Below are positions 18,901 to 27,180 of a DNA stretch of 64,000 nt, in pieces. This DNA comes from Metallosphaera hakonensis JCM 8857 = DSM 7519. GTDB lineage: Archaea; Thermoproteota; Thermoprotei_A; Sulfolobales; Sulfolobaceae. The stretch is from positions 806,001-870,000 of the forward strand of contig NZ_CP029287.2 in assembly GCF_003201675.2 (NCBI RefSeq), read 5' to 3'. Position 1 is the first letter of the stretch; every line of letters begins with the position of its first letter. A program made the translations under genes and the position numbers. The notes under the pieces are model-generated. The model had not been told where the DNA came from and searched no databases. It saw only the letters and a list, made by a program, of their open reading frames with translations.

Positions 18901-18917
18901 TTATCATGTAATGATAA
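18901..18917. promoter_or_regulatory. Candidate operator palindrome of the opp-like operon
   Basis: TTATCAT-GTA-ATGATAA, a perfect 7+3+7 inverted repeat directly upstream of the first permease ATG and downstream of the TATA element. Position fits a repressor site blocking the initiation complex. Confidence 0.5.
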
Positions 18918-18939
18918 CCCCATCGTTTTTAAAAAACTT

Positions 18940-19204
18940 TATGTTATTCTCTGGAGGTATATGTCTAAAATGTTAATAAGTTCTCCTTTCAAACTTTAAA
19001 CAATTCAAATTAACCAGAGTAAATCAAGGGACTTAATCTAGTTTGATTACTTAAATCATCAATTATATAGAATGGCCTTTTTTATTTTATAAAAAATATA
19101 TTTATACTGAAAGCCGTTCACGATTAGGCTTCTGTTAAACGACTCTAGATGAAGAGAACTGGAAAAACTCTAAATAACAGTGGAGTATCAGCATACTAAA
19201 TATA
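18940..19204. other. Intergenic region between divergent transport genes
   Basis: AT-rich, no open frame. Holds the opp-side promoter at its left end; CTCTAAATA at about 19169-19177 may be the TATA box for the gene at 19205. Confidence 0.45.
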
Positions 19205-20359
19205 ATGAGTAAGAAAAGAAAAGACTCAGGGATGCGATTAACGAACGTGGCTCTTGTTGTTATTGCATTAGTAATTATTTTTGCTGGCGTCATCTTACTT
19301 CAGGTCCACTCTAATTCAACTACCCTTATCCTCGTAAAGGACGTAAGTTCCATAAACCAGATCGTTGAAGTGAATCCGAATACCATAGCTTTCGCAGGTT
19401 CCTATAACTCGGGTAACAGATCTTATGGAGTGGCAGGTTTGGTATTTATTCAAAATCACTCTTACGTCTTTTTCAATGTAAGCAATTATTTTATGAACGG
19501 CTCGATTTACACATTAGGTTATAATGGAACTACGTACCTTCTAGGAGGAGCAAGGTACGTACAATTAGGGAACAGTTCAGTCCTTGCACCTACGGCCATT
19601 TTACTTGAGGGTAACAGGGTTTATAATATCTCAGGTGAAATTCCGAACTTTTATGTACCTGGACAGATCTTCGCCGTAAGTTGGGAAAACGGATATTGGC
19701 TACTCGGTGGATCGTCCCTAGTTGTTGAACAGTCAAGCAAGTTCCAGGTCCCGTTTCTCCTCAAATTAACCACAAATATAACAGACATAACCAACAGGTT
19801 ACCCTCCTTCTTCTATACCCCGCTTAGTGTTGGGAGCGGAATATTCACTATTTCGTCTTACGGTAATAGTTCTTTCGTTGGGGGTACTCATTTATTTAAT
19901 TATACAATTGCGATATATAATGGAACCTCCTTTGTAAGTAGTGAAGACGATCTAGGAGCTGTAATTACATCAGTTAACACGCCCCTAGGTTGGTTATTTG
20001 GGGGGTTTAATTACTCTTTGACTGATACACAGATAACTACCACCCTACTGGGTCTCTATAACGAGTCCGGTATACATTTCATTAAGCTCAAGTATGAAGT
20101 CGGGGTAGTCAACTCCGTAGGATACGGAGACGGAAAGTATTTGGTATCACTAAGGGTTCCCGTAGTAAACAACTTCACTGGAATCTCGTCTGAAGAGGGA
20201 ATTATCCTCTCTGGCAATTCTCCCTACTCCTTGACCCAGGCCTATTCCAGGTTAAACACCACTGTTAACTCGATTTTAGACGTGGGCAGTATTATTGTTG
20301 GAGGGGGCTACATCTTTAGCGGTTCTGGGGAACAGGGAGCTATAATCGTGATAAAATGA
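19205..20359 (+). CDS. Membrane-anchored beta-propeller-like surface protein
   Basis: 384 residues. N-terminal anchor at about 13-33, then an extracytoplasmic part with a recurring strand ending in Gly-Gly: TYLLGGARY, YWLLGGSSL, SSFVGGTHL, GWLFGGFNY and SIIVGGGYIFSG, spaced by roughly 45-60 residues, like blades of a kelch-type propeller. Many N-x-S/T sequons. It is divergent from the opp-like operon and lies before the binding-protein gene, so it may be an accessory surface component of that transporter. No enzyme motif seen. Confidence 0.75.
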   Translation: MSKKRKDSGMRLTNVALVVIALVIIFAGVILLQVHSNSTTLILVKDVSSINQIVEVNPNTIAFAGSYNSGNRSYGVAGLVFIQNHSYVFFNVSNYFMNGSIYTLGYNGTTYLLGGARYVQLGNSSVLAPTAILLEGNRVYNISGEIPNFYVPGQIFAVSWENGYWLLGGSSLVVEQSSKFQVPFLLKLTTNITDITNRLPSFFYTPLSVGSGIFTISSYGNSSFVGGTHLFNYTIAIYNGTSFVSSEDDLGAVITSVNTPLGWLFGGFNYSLTDTQITTTLLGLYNESGIHFIKLKYEVGVVNSVGYGDGKYLVSLRVPVVNNFTGISSEEGIILSGNSPYSLTQAYSRLNTTVNSILDVGSIIVGGGYIFSGSGEQGAIIVIK

Positions 20360-20600
20360 ACAGAATATATGAGGGAAAAATCTCTTTTCATTGATTTTCC
20401 TGAACTCACTTTATTTCAGGATTTAGCGATGCAAAGTTTTGGGCTGGATAGAGTTAAAATCATAGTTCAGGAGGAAGACTCCTCATGCGACGAGACCATT
20501 TCATGGATCGTTTTATTAAGTTTGATTTCTAAAGAATAGGATTAGAATCTTTTAATTCTATTAAAAGAACTTCAGTAAGCTATTCGTGATTTATGAAAAA

Positions 20601-20608
20601 GTTTAAAT
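20601..20608 (+). promoter_or_regulatory. TATA box for binding-protein gene
   Basis: GTTTAAAT preceded by an A-run, about 43 bases before the ATG at 20647, leaving a short leader that contains a GGGAGAG ribosome-binding site (20633-20639, spacing 7). Confidence 0.6.
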
Positions 20609-20646
20609 CAGTTGATTGTCTCCACTTTAAATGGGAGAGATGTGTA

Positions 20647-22926
20647 ATGAATAAATTGTTTATTTTAGTCGCTATATTTTTAGTATTTGCCATGATAATA
20701 TCAGTGCCAATTGAAGTTTCTGGCTTTGCAATAGCAAATTTCGACACACCTATCCTAACTCCTTCTCAAGCCATTTACAACGAGCCTTGGGTCGGTACTA
20801 TTGTATATACATATGCATATAGCACACATACGGACGAGTTCAACGCCCTCCTTGATGGCAAGGTCGACTTCATTACGTTAACTCATATATCAGAGATCAA
20901 CGAGCTAAAGACAGCCCCGTACAACAAAACCGCATTTCTGGCAGTAGCCCCACAGGAGAGCTTCGGTCAAGTAGTCTTCGCCTTCGGTAACAATCTAACC
21001 TCAAACCTCTATTTTAGATATGCAATAGCCTCTCTAATTAATCCACAGAACGTTACCTCCTACGTTCTGGATAATGGTGTGCTAGGCGTAGACGAGCCAT
21101 ACTTCGTTAACCCAAGCCTCTCTGTTTACAGCCAATGGTTCAACCCTCAGGTAGAGTCATACTATCAACAATATGAGTCATACAATCTCACTAGAGCGGT
21201 GATGTATCTGGAGGAAGTTCCAGGGGTAACCCATAAAAACGGCCAGTGGTATTATAACAATCAACCACTTAAGCTCACGTTTTACTACACCTATCCGCCA
21301 GAGACACTGAAGAGGTTCGCGTATCTACTCTCAGATTCTGCCGCTGCAATTAACCTATCCATAACTCCAGTGTCGGAGACCTTCGGGACGCTTATTACTC
21401 AAGCTACAACTCCGCCATTTAATGATTTCAACCTCACTACCTTCGGTTGGATTAGTTTGGGCCCCTTCCCTAACTCTTGGATGAACGGAATATACACTTC
21501 ACCTGGGAACGTTGGTGGTTTCTCTAACTCCACTGTTGATCAGGCACTACAGAACGCGTTAAATGCCCCAACTCTATCTCAAGAAATCAGCTACACGAAA
21601 GAGGCGGAATATCTATTACAGCAACAAGAGCCTTACGTGATCTACACTTGGAGCAACGCAATTCAGGCCGTATACTTGCCTGGATGGGCGAACTATATCT
21701 ACCTATCAAGTGGAACGCCCACATACGCTATCAATCTGCTGGATGTTCACCCAACTAATCAGGCATTAAATGGAACATTCATATTCTCATCCATCTCCAG
21801 CGATCTACCGAGGCACATAAATATATATGCTAGCGTTTCGTTATACGCTTTCAACACCTTAGATGACATGTATGATAGCTTGGGAATTTCCCCGTTCAAC
21901 AACCCAACTCAGGTGTTACCCTGGGTCGCCTCATCGTGGACTGTCCAGAAGCCCGTGACCATGACTCTTCCCAATGGCGACAAAATAGTTAACGGCTCAA
22001 TTATCACAGTGAACCTTGTTCATAACGATACATGGATAGACGGTGTTCCCCTAACTGCGTATGACGTGAACTTCACGGTCTGGTACTACGATCTTCCAGG
22101 AATGATGGGGACTAACACCTTTGACGGCGTTACTCTAAACTACACTTACCTCTCCAGCGAAGGCTTCATTAACACTGACCTCTTTGGTACAATTCCCTCT
22201 CTGATATGGACAAATGTTACCAACCCCTATCAGATCGTGTTCTATCTGAACTCCTCCTCATACGTTAATGAGTACTTGGTACTCACGGAGTATCCAATAA
22301 TGCCTGCCCATGCCATAGGTCCGGTTAACGTGGTAACCCTATATCACTCAACGTTGGCTCCTGAAATCTCGTCTGGACCATACATGTTCTCATCATTCAA
22401 CAGTGAGGCTAAGACAGTGAGCGTAACCTATAACCCATACTACTTTAGAATTAACCCCTTGATATTCCTACAGAACGTCACTGAAGGCAACCCAACCAAT
22501 TTCACAGCGAAATTCCAGTACTACACTTGGGACAATTCCACCTCTTCATTGGTGCCTAATCCAGTTAACGGAACAGCGGAAATGTGGCTAATGTATCTCA
22601 ACGTGTCAGGTGAGAGTTACGGAAACGCTACAATGCCTGTGCCCATGAAGATGACTTCACCTGGAACTTACGTGGGAACAGTTAACACAACTGGTTTGAA
22701 ACCTGGCATTTACGAGATAGTCAGTAAGGTAACTTGGGATAATGGAGCTAGAGAGCTGTTCAGCTACGGATCGCTAAACGTTACGCCTTCTAAGGTAGTT
22801 ACTCCAACTACTCCACCACCCTCAGTTACCACGTCATCCTCTACAACCACTTTAGAGGTAGTTGCTGGAGTAGTAGTTGCAATAGTAATAATAGCTGTCG
22901 TTGTAGCTGTAATTAGGAGAAGATAA
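20647..22926 (+). CDS. ABC transporter solute-binding protein, family 5-like, with halves in swapped order
   Basis: 759 residues from the ATG at 20647, which has a good ribosome-binding site; the frame reaches back to 20593. Signal or anchor segment at 3-24. Residues about 30-350 resemble the second half of family 5 proteins (FRYAIASLINPQNVTSYVL, later FNLTTFGWISLGPFPNSW). Residues about 385-600 resemble the first half (VLPWVASSW; NDTWIDGVPLTAYDVNF; SGPYMFSSFN). An Ig-like domain (about 605-725), a Thr/Pro-rich stalk and a C-terminal membrane helix (about 733-755, ending RRR) follow. It would sit on the cell surface and deliver peptides or oligosaccharides to the nearby opp-like permease. Rich in N-x-S/T sequons; looks strongly expressed. 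Confidence 0.88.
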   Translation: MNKLFILVAIFLVFAMIISVPIEVSGFAIANFDTPILTPSQAIYNEPWVGTIVYTYAYSTHTDEFNALLDGKVDFITLTHISEINELKTAPYNKTAFLAVAPQESFGQVVFAFGNNLTSNLYFRYAIASLINPQNVTSYVLDNGVLGVDEPYFVNPSLSVYSQWFNPQVESYYQQYESYNLTRAVMYLEEVPGVTHKNGQWYYNNQPLKLTFYYTYPPETLKRFAYLLSDSAAAINLSITPVSETFGTLITQATTPPFNDFNLTTFGWISLGPFPNSWMNGIYTSPGNVGGFSNSTVDQALQNALNAPTLSQEISYTKEAEYLLQQQEPYVIYTWSNAIQAVYLPGWANYIYLSSGTPTYAINLLDVHPTNQALNGTFIFSSISSDLPRHINIYASVSLYAFNTLDDMYDSLGISPFNNPTQVLPWVASSWTVQKPVTMTLPNGDKIVNGSIITVNLVHNDTWIDGVPLTAYDVNFTVWYYDLPGMMGTNTFDGVTLNYTYLSSEGFINTDLFGTIPSLIWTNVTNPYQIVFYLNSSSYVNEYLVLTEYPIMPAHAIGPVNVVTLYHSTLAPEISSGPYMFSSFNSEAKTVSVTYNPYYFRINPLIFLQNVTEGNPTNFTAKFQYYTWDNSTSSLVPNPVNGTAEMWLMYLNVSGESYGNATMPVPMKMTSPGTYVGTVNTTGLKPGIYEIVSKVTWDNGARELFSYGSLNVTPSKVVTPTTPPPSVTTSSSTTTLEVVAGVVVAIVIIAVVVAVIRRR

Positions 22927-22960
22927 TTTTTTATTTTTTCTTTTGAATTTTATTTTTTGT
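22927..22960 (+). terminator. T-rich terminator after binding-protein gene
   Basis: Four runs of four to six T within 34 bases immediately after the stop codon, typical of archaeal intrinsic termination. Confidence 0.6.
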
Positions 22961-22995
22961 GTTTAAGTAGTTTCACTTTAATCTTTCTGTGGGAG

Positions 22996-24244
22996 GGGCG
23001 GCTCAGGAGTCCATTGCGAATTGTATTTTCTAGCTCTGAATTAGGCTTATCCAATGTACAAATTATTGGGTATATTTCGGATAAAGTGAGAGGAATGAAG
23101 AAGACTGTAATATTATTACAGTGATGAGAAAATAGGCCGATAGGTTGTAGTAGAGCGCTATGGCCCGCGCGAGCTGTAGTATCCTCCAGGGAGAGTGAAA
23201 CAACCCGAACCTCCTCCTCTCCAGGAGGGAGTTGAAGGACTCGACCAGGTTGTTGGACTTAAGCCACTTCCAGAGCTTCTTGTCGGCGATGAGGTAGCTT
23301 AGAAGAGTCGGGTTGGTCTCGGGCTTGATCTTGCCGAGCTCGGCTGACGAGGTGATCGCGTCTAAAGCCTCCCTTTCCTCCTTGGTCGCGCGACGCTTGA
23401 GGTGGACCAGGCAGCCCTGCCTCCCCACGTGAAGTTCAAGGAAGATCGCCCTGTCCAAGGCCTTGATCCCGTCAGCTACCACCAGGACGAAGCTGGTCTT
23501 CTTCCAGACCCTGACCAGGAGACTCCAATAGATGGCGTCCTCAGCCTCGCTTATGATGACCTCGAGGACCGCCCTCTTTCCCTCCCGGGTCACGCCCATA
23601 GCCACCAAGAGGACCGCCTTTCGTCCCTTGAGCTTCACGTACTTCCCGTCAACTATAACGTACTTGAAGTCGTTGCCCGTTTCAATCTCGGGCATCCAGA
23701 GCTTGGCGTTCAACTTACCTCCCTTCACTGAGTAGACCAACATTAGGGACGCGAAGACCTTCCTCTCCTCCCTTAACAGAGTCTCCTCGACCTGGGTCCT
23801 CACCCTCCCTTTACCGTAAAGCACTGGCAGCTTCACCGATATCCACTCCAACTCGTACTTCGTCTCCCTCCCCACCATCACGATCTTGAACCCCTTCAGG
23901 AACCTGTAGCTCGCGTAACCCTTCCTCTTGACCTCCTTACCCCTTTGGTAGTTGGGACTAATCCTCTCAGCTTCCTCCAAGGCCATCCTCTCGATCTCCT
24001 GGACCGGTTTGTTTAATAACTCATCGGGTAATATCTTGGGGACGAGCGTGAGGGATATCTTCCCAGGTCCCTCTACGAGCTCCCTAATCCGGACCCCGTA
24101 GAGGGTTACCTCGTTCACAGTTGATAGTTCCATGATATTACCTCATGCTCGTCCCCTATTAGTGTTACCGAAAATGTAGAATCAATTTCTACTATCTAAT
24201 TCTATAGAAATAAATTGAAATCGCAATGGACTCCTGAGCCGCCC
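22996..24244 (-). mobile_element. Complete IS256-family insertion sequence (1249 bp)
   Basis: Inverted ends starting GGGCGGCTCAGGAGTCCATT at both sides (22996 inward and 24244 inward; identical over 24 bp), one transposase gene inside, and a perfect 8 bp target duplication TGTGGGAG at 22988-22995 and 24245-24252. All three fit IS256, whose members duplicate 8-9 bp. Length is close to the 1.25 kb elements known in Sulfolobus. It inserted just beside a decayed family A miniature element. Intact open frame and perfect duplication suggest recent movement. Confidence 0.93.
23063..24133 (-). CDS. IS256-family (Mutator-type) transposase
   Basis: 356 residues. DDE triad visible as D162 (VIVDGKYVKL), D221 (VVADGIKAL) and E298 (NNLVESFNS); the CLVHLKRR segment near 241-248 matches the family's C-x2-H motif between the second D and the E. 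N-terminal half is the DNA-binding region. The ATG at 24133 is about 110 bases from the right end of the element. Intact over its full length. Confidence 0.92.
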   Translation of the reverse strand: MELSTVNEVTLYGVRIRELVEGPGKISLTLVPKILPDELLNKPVQEIERMALEEAERISPNYQRGKEVKRKGYASYRFLKGFKIVMVGRETKYELEWISVKLPVLYGKGRVRTQVEETLLREERKVFASLMLVYSVKGGKLNAKLWMPEIETGNDFKYVIVDGKYVKLKGRKAVLLVAMGVTREGKRAVLEVIISEAEDAIYWSLLVRVWKKTSFVLVVADGIKALDRAIFLELHVGRQGCLVHLKRRATKEEREALDAITSSAELGKIKPETNPTLLSYLIADKKLWKWLKSNNLVESFNSLLERRRFGLFHSPWRILQLARAIALYYNLSAYFLITVIILQSSSFLSLYPKYTQ

Positions 24245-24258
24245 TGTGGGAGTTCAAA

Positions 24259-24325
24259 GCCCTACAGGGTATAGCTGTGTATCTTATGTACAAATCGCAT
24301 TTCCTTACACTTTCATAAGGAGACC
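24259..24325 (-). mobile_element. Decayed miniature element, family A
   Basis: Reads GGGTATAGCTGTGTATCTTA... on the plus strand and aligns at about 70 percent by eye with the inverse of the element at 41077-41147, including TTCCTTACACTTTCATA. No target duplication remains. Confidence 0.55.
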
Positions 24326-24728
24326 AAGTTGAGTTACCTCTGAGTGACGTTGCTCATATTCATTATCCTTCCCCAGATCGAGAGCTAGCTGTCTCAACTA
24401 ATCCTAAGTTTAACCTCTCTCATCCCTTCAATGAAAGTAGACGAAGGTTTAAAGTACGGTGCTCGCGCGCCAACTTCAACTGATCTTTAACACTCTGAAC
24501 GTCTCCTCGTCCTATACACATGAAACTTAAACCCTATCTTCAACATTGATATTTACTATCTTGTCGAAGATTTAAAGAACAATGAAGGGAGTTATACTTA
24601 ACGATGTTTCTCCCTATGGACGTATAAAAATATCTCAGGTAAAAATACATAGGCATATCTGGTAGCTCTCATGTCTCAATGACGAGGTAAGAGATGAAGC
24701 CTATGACCACGCTTGATGGTCCTTCTAT
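24326..24728. other. Intergenic region, no gene seen
   Basis: About 400 bases with stops in all frames between the decayed element and the end of the peptidase gene. No RNA gene or repeat recognised. Confidence 0.5.
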
Positions 24729-26342
24729 CTAACCTTTACAATTCTTATCTAGAAATTCCACAACCCTTATCACTGAATCCATGAGATTTTCTCTTTTACT
24801 AAATCCATGACCCTCGTTCTCATAGATCTTATAATCAATCTTCCTTCCGAGTCTCTTCATTTCCTCTACCACCTGCAACGTTTCCTCTGCAGGACACCTG
24901 GGATCGTTCTCTCCAGCTAATATTAGGAGAGGGGCTTTTATTCTATCTAAGAAGAATATTGGTGACCTTTCCCTCAGAAGTGCCTCGTCGTTCCCAATCT
25001 TAACTTCATCGTATTGCCTCAGAACCTCTCTCTCCTTCTCTTTCTCAGTAAACCAATTCACGAATGGAACGACTGCAGCTGCAGAGCACCACATTTCAGG
25101 ATATTTTGTCACGGCCATCATGGTCAAGTATCCTCCGTAACTTGCGCCTGTGATAGCTATCTTTCCCACATCCAACACCTTTGCAGACTCTACCACGTCT
25201 CTTAGGTCGCCACCCCCTAGGTCCTTGTCATTCAGGTGATTGAACCTTCTTCCCCGTCCAGTAGATCCCCGGTAGTTGGGACATATAACCTTGAATCCTA
25301 CGTCAACGAGCATTTGAATTTCAGCCGAGTAACCGTTGAGACACTCGTAGTCAGGTCCTCCATGAATGTAAACAACCCCTCTACTTTCGTTACCTCTCTC
25401 GTAAAGGAGAGCATCTATCTCTTCACCTAGGGAGTTATATTTCACCGTCCTAGGTCTCACGAAATTTCCCTTCACCTCCTTCATGGAATCAGTGATTCTA
25501 TCTAGGGTTGCTGAGTATCTGAATAGGTCGGCGCTACTATCGAAAGTGGATGCAAGAAAGTACAGATCCCTATCTACCTTGAGGTCCCTTGCTACACCTT
25601 CGTGCATCAACGGTTTCCCGTCTATCACTGGAATTATATCTCCACGTATATCTACAGTATAAACGAGTTTGTCTTTCCACATTAGCGCTTCGTATTTGTC
25701 CTGGTCACTTGTTACAAGCCAGTTCACCGTGTGATCTCGAAGTGAGAGTTTACCAATATCCGAGAAGCCTCTATGATTACTTAGGAAAAGAAGCGAATCG
25801 CCCGTGAAGCATTGGGTCGAGCTTGGAGATTGCTCAGATTCGGGGTAGGATAAAACGAATTCCTCACCCGTCTTATTATCCACGAGAGTAATGTCGTCAT
25901 CGTAAATTCCAGAAGAGTATGCAACCCACCTTCCCCCAGGAGACACGCATATTCCCAACACGGGAAGTTTACCTTTGCTTACTTTGGTTATTTCTCCCCC
26001 GTCGTAGAGGTAGAGATGAATTGTCTCCTTATCTCGATTTGAGAGGAAATAGAACCTATCCTCCTTAAGGAAAACTGGATTCATGTTATCAAAACCGTCG
26101 GAGAGGATAGGGTGAGGAACGTCGTCAATTAAGTATATTGATCTCACCTCAGATCCGCCCTGGTCCGCCACAACGGCTAACCTCGATCCAATCCAGTGAA
26201 CCGATTCTGGTTCCTCTATCTCAACCTCCCCTACGCCATGAATGTGGACCCTGGGTCTGTCCTTAAGTATTACATATGCAATCCTCCCATCATTTATATC
26301 GAAGTCGAGGACGGGGGTATAATTCAGATATGAAAGGTTCAT
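24729..26342 (-). CDS. S9 family serine peptidase (acylaminoacyl-peptidase / prolyl oligopeptidase type)
   Basis: 537 residues. N-terminal beta-propeller (about 10-280; phrases such as FYFLSNRDKETIHLYLYDGG) and C-terminal alpha/beta hydrolase. Catalytic triad by motif: S401 in GASYGG, D480 in GENDPR, H512 in NEGHGF. Oxyanion-side motif YIHGGP lies upstream. It would cut short peptides or remove acylated N-terminal residues in the cytoplasm; no signal peptide. A ribosome-binding site AAGGAG precedes the ATG by five bases. Flanked by IS material on both sides yet complete. Confidence 0.92.
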   Translation of the reverse strand: MNLSYLNYTPVLDFDINDGRIAYVILKDRPRVHIHGVGEVEIEEPESVHWIGSRLAVVADQGGSEVRSIYLIDDVPHPILSDGFDNMNPVFLKEDRFYFLSNRDKETIHLYLYDGGEITKVSKGKLPVLGICVSPGGRWVAYSSGIYDDDITLVDNKTGEEFVLSYPESEQSPSSTQCFTGDSLLFLSNHRGFSDIGKLSLRDHTVNWLVTSDQDKYEALMWKDKLVYTVDIRGDIIPVIDGKPLMHEGVARDLKVDRDLYFLASTFDSSADLFRYSATLDRITDSMKEVKGNFVRPRTVKYNSLGEEIDALLYERGNESRGVVYIHGGPDYECLNGYSAEIQMLVDVGFKVICPNYRGSTGRGRRFNHLNDKDLGGGDLRDVVESAKVLDVGKIAITGASYGGYLTMMAVTKYPEMWCSAAAVVPFVNWFTEKEKEREVLRQYDEVKIGNDEALLRERSPIFFLDRIKAPLLILAGENDPRCPAEETLQVVEEMKRLGRKIDYKIYENEGHGFSKRENLMDSVIRVVEFLDKNCKG

Positions 26343-26415
26343 GTAACTCCTTATACGGACAGGTAAATATCTTCTGTTTAACTTGATTGAGGTTAAGAGG
26401 GCGAAAGTCCCTCCC

Positions 26416-26510
26416 GGGCAGTTCAGGAGTCCATTGCGAATTGTTTTTGGACTCCGAATTAGGGTTATTTAATGTAAAAATTATTAGATATATTCCGATA
26501 CAAGTAAGAG
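26416..26510. mobile_element. Solo end of the IS256-family element (relic)
   Basis: About 95 bases matching the left end of the element at 22996 (GGGCAGTTCAGGAGTCCATT against GGGCGGCTCAGGAGTCCATT), continuing through the region that encodes the transposase C-terminus with scattered changes. The rest of the element is missing. Confidence 0.85.
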
Positions 26511-26540
26511 AAATAGTGATCTTCCAAGTTATCTGAGCAT

Positions 26541-26612
26541 TCGTTAGTGTTTCTGATAAGTTCTTAGCTAATGACCAGAGGTGCTTATGGTAAATATTTG
26601 TTGGAAATACTA
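26541..26612 (+). repeat. Dispersed repeat C, copy 1
   Basis: GTTAGTGTTTCTGATAAGTT and following bases match 34881-34950 with scattered differences (AGTTCTTAG, ATGACCAGAGGTG). Both copies are non-coding and lie in relic-rich DNA. Possibly the end of a lost IS. Confidence 0.6.
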
Positions 26613-26628
26613 GTTTAATGTCCTCCTA

Positions 26629-26805
26629 TTGATTGAAGAGAACCTACTACCGCTGTCAGGTAACGTGTATATCAACAAATTACTACCGATCTCAGGGCAC
26701 TCCATCTCAGCTCTTAGTAGAGGTATCGCATTGCCTCTTATAGTTAGAAAGGGAATTTCTACCGCATTAACCATGTTAGCTCTTCTCGCCTTCTACCACC
26801 GTTAA
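26629..26805 (+). pseudogene. Possible coding fragment of unknown origin
   Basis: A 58-codon open stretch from a TTG (begins LIEENLLPLSGNVYINKLLP, ends LLAFYHR). It lies between two repeat relics, has no promoter or good start, and resembles nothing I recognise. It may be a fragment of a gene destroyed by IS activity, or chance. Confidence 0.25.
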
Positions 26806-26860
26806 AATATCATATTGACTCCTTTTGTAGCCCTTCTTCGTCATTATTTCCTCGACTTGG

Positions 26861-26977
26861 TCAAATAAAGGAAATTGTTAAGCGTGAATCCTTACCTAGT
26901 CCATACAAGATCTTTCAATTAAATTCGTCTCGTTTTGATAAATAAACTGAATTCTCTAAGAAGACGTGAATCGCCCT
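26861..26977 (-). mobile_element. Miniature element, family B, copy 3 (truncated)
   Basis: Read on the minus strand it begins GGGCGATTCACGTCTTC and continues with AATTCAGTTTATTTATC and TTAACAATTTCCTTTATTTG as in the copies at 8520 and 49215. The second inverted end is not recognisable. Confidence 0.7.
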
Positions 26978-27011
26978 AACTATCGTTGAAGGAGTAATTT
27001 CCACTATATTC

Positions 27012-27064
27012 CAAATATTTTTACTGTTTATTATGGGATAAGATGACTGCACGGAAACATTCCC
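27012..27064 (-). mobile_element. Solo end of the IS1-family element (relic)
   Basis: AATATTTTTACTGTTTATTA then GGATAAGATGACTGCA and GGAAACATTCCC match the right end of the element at 347-1520 (1470-1520) with scattered changes. No transposase remains. Confidence 0.75.
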
Positions 27065-27152
27065 TACACGAAAACTTACCAGGGAGAAAAAGCCTATTCC
27101 ATTGAGGCCTAGGGTCAAAATTAAGATTTATACATATAGGGTGAAATACATT

Positions 27153-27162
27153 CTTTTAATTA
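27153..27162 (+). promoter_or_regulatory. TATA box for photolyase
   Basis: CTTTTAATTA centred about 24 bases before the ATG at 27181; leaderless geometry. Confidence 0.55.
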
Positions 27163-27180
27163 CTTCATGAACTGTCAGAT

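Noticed and set aside
23402-23731. Plus-strand 109-codon frame inside the IS256-family transposase
   Set aside because: Antisense shadow of an intact transposase with its full DDE triad.
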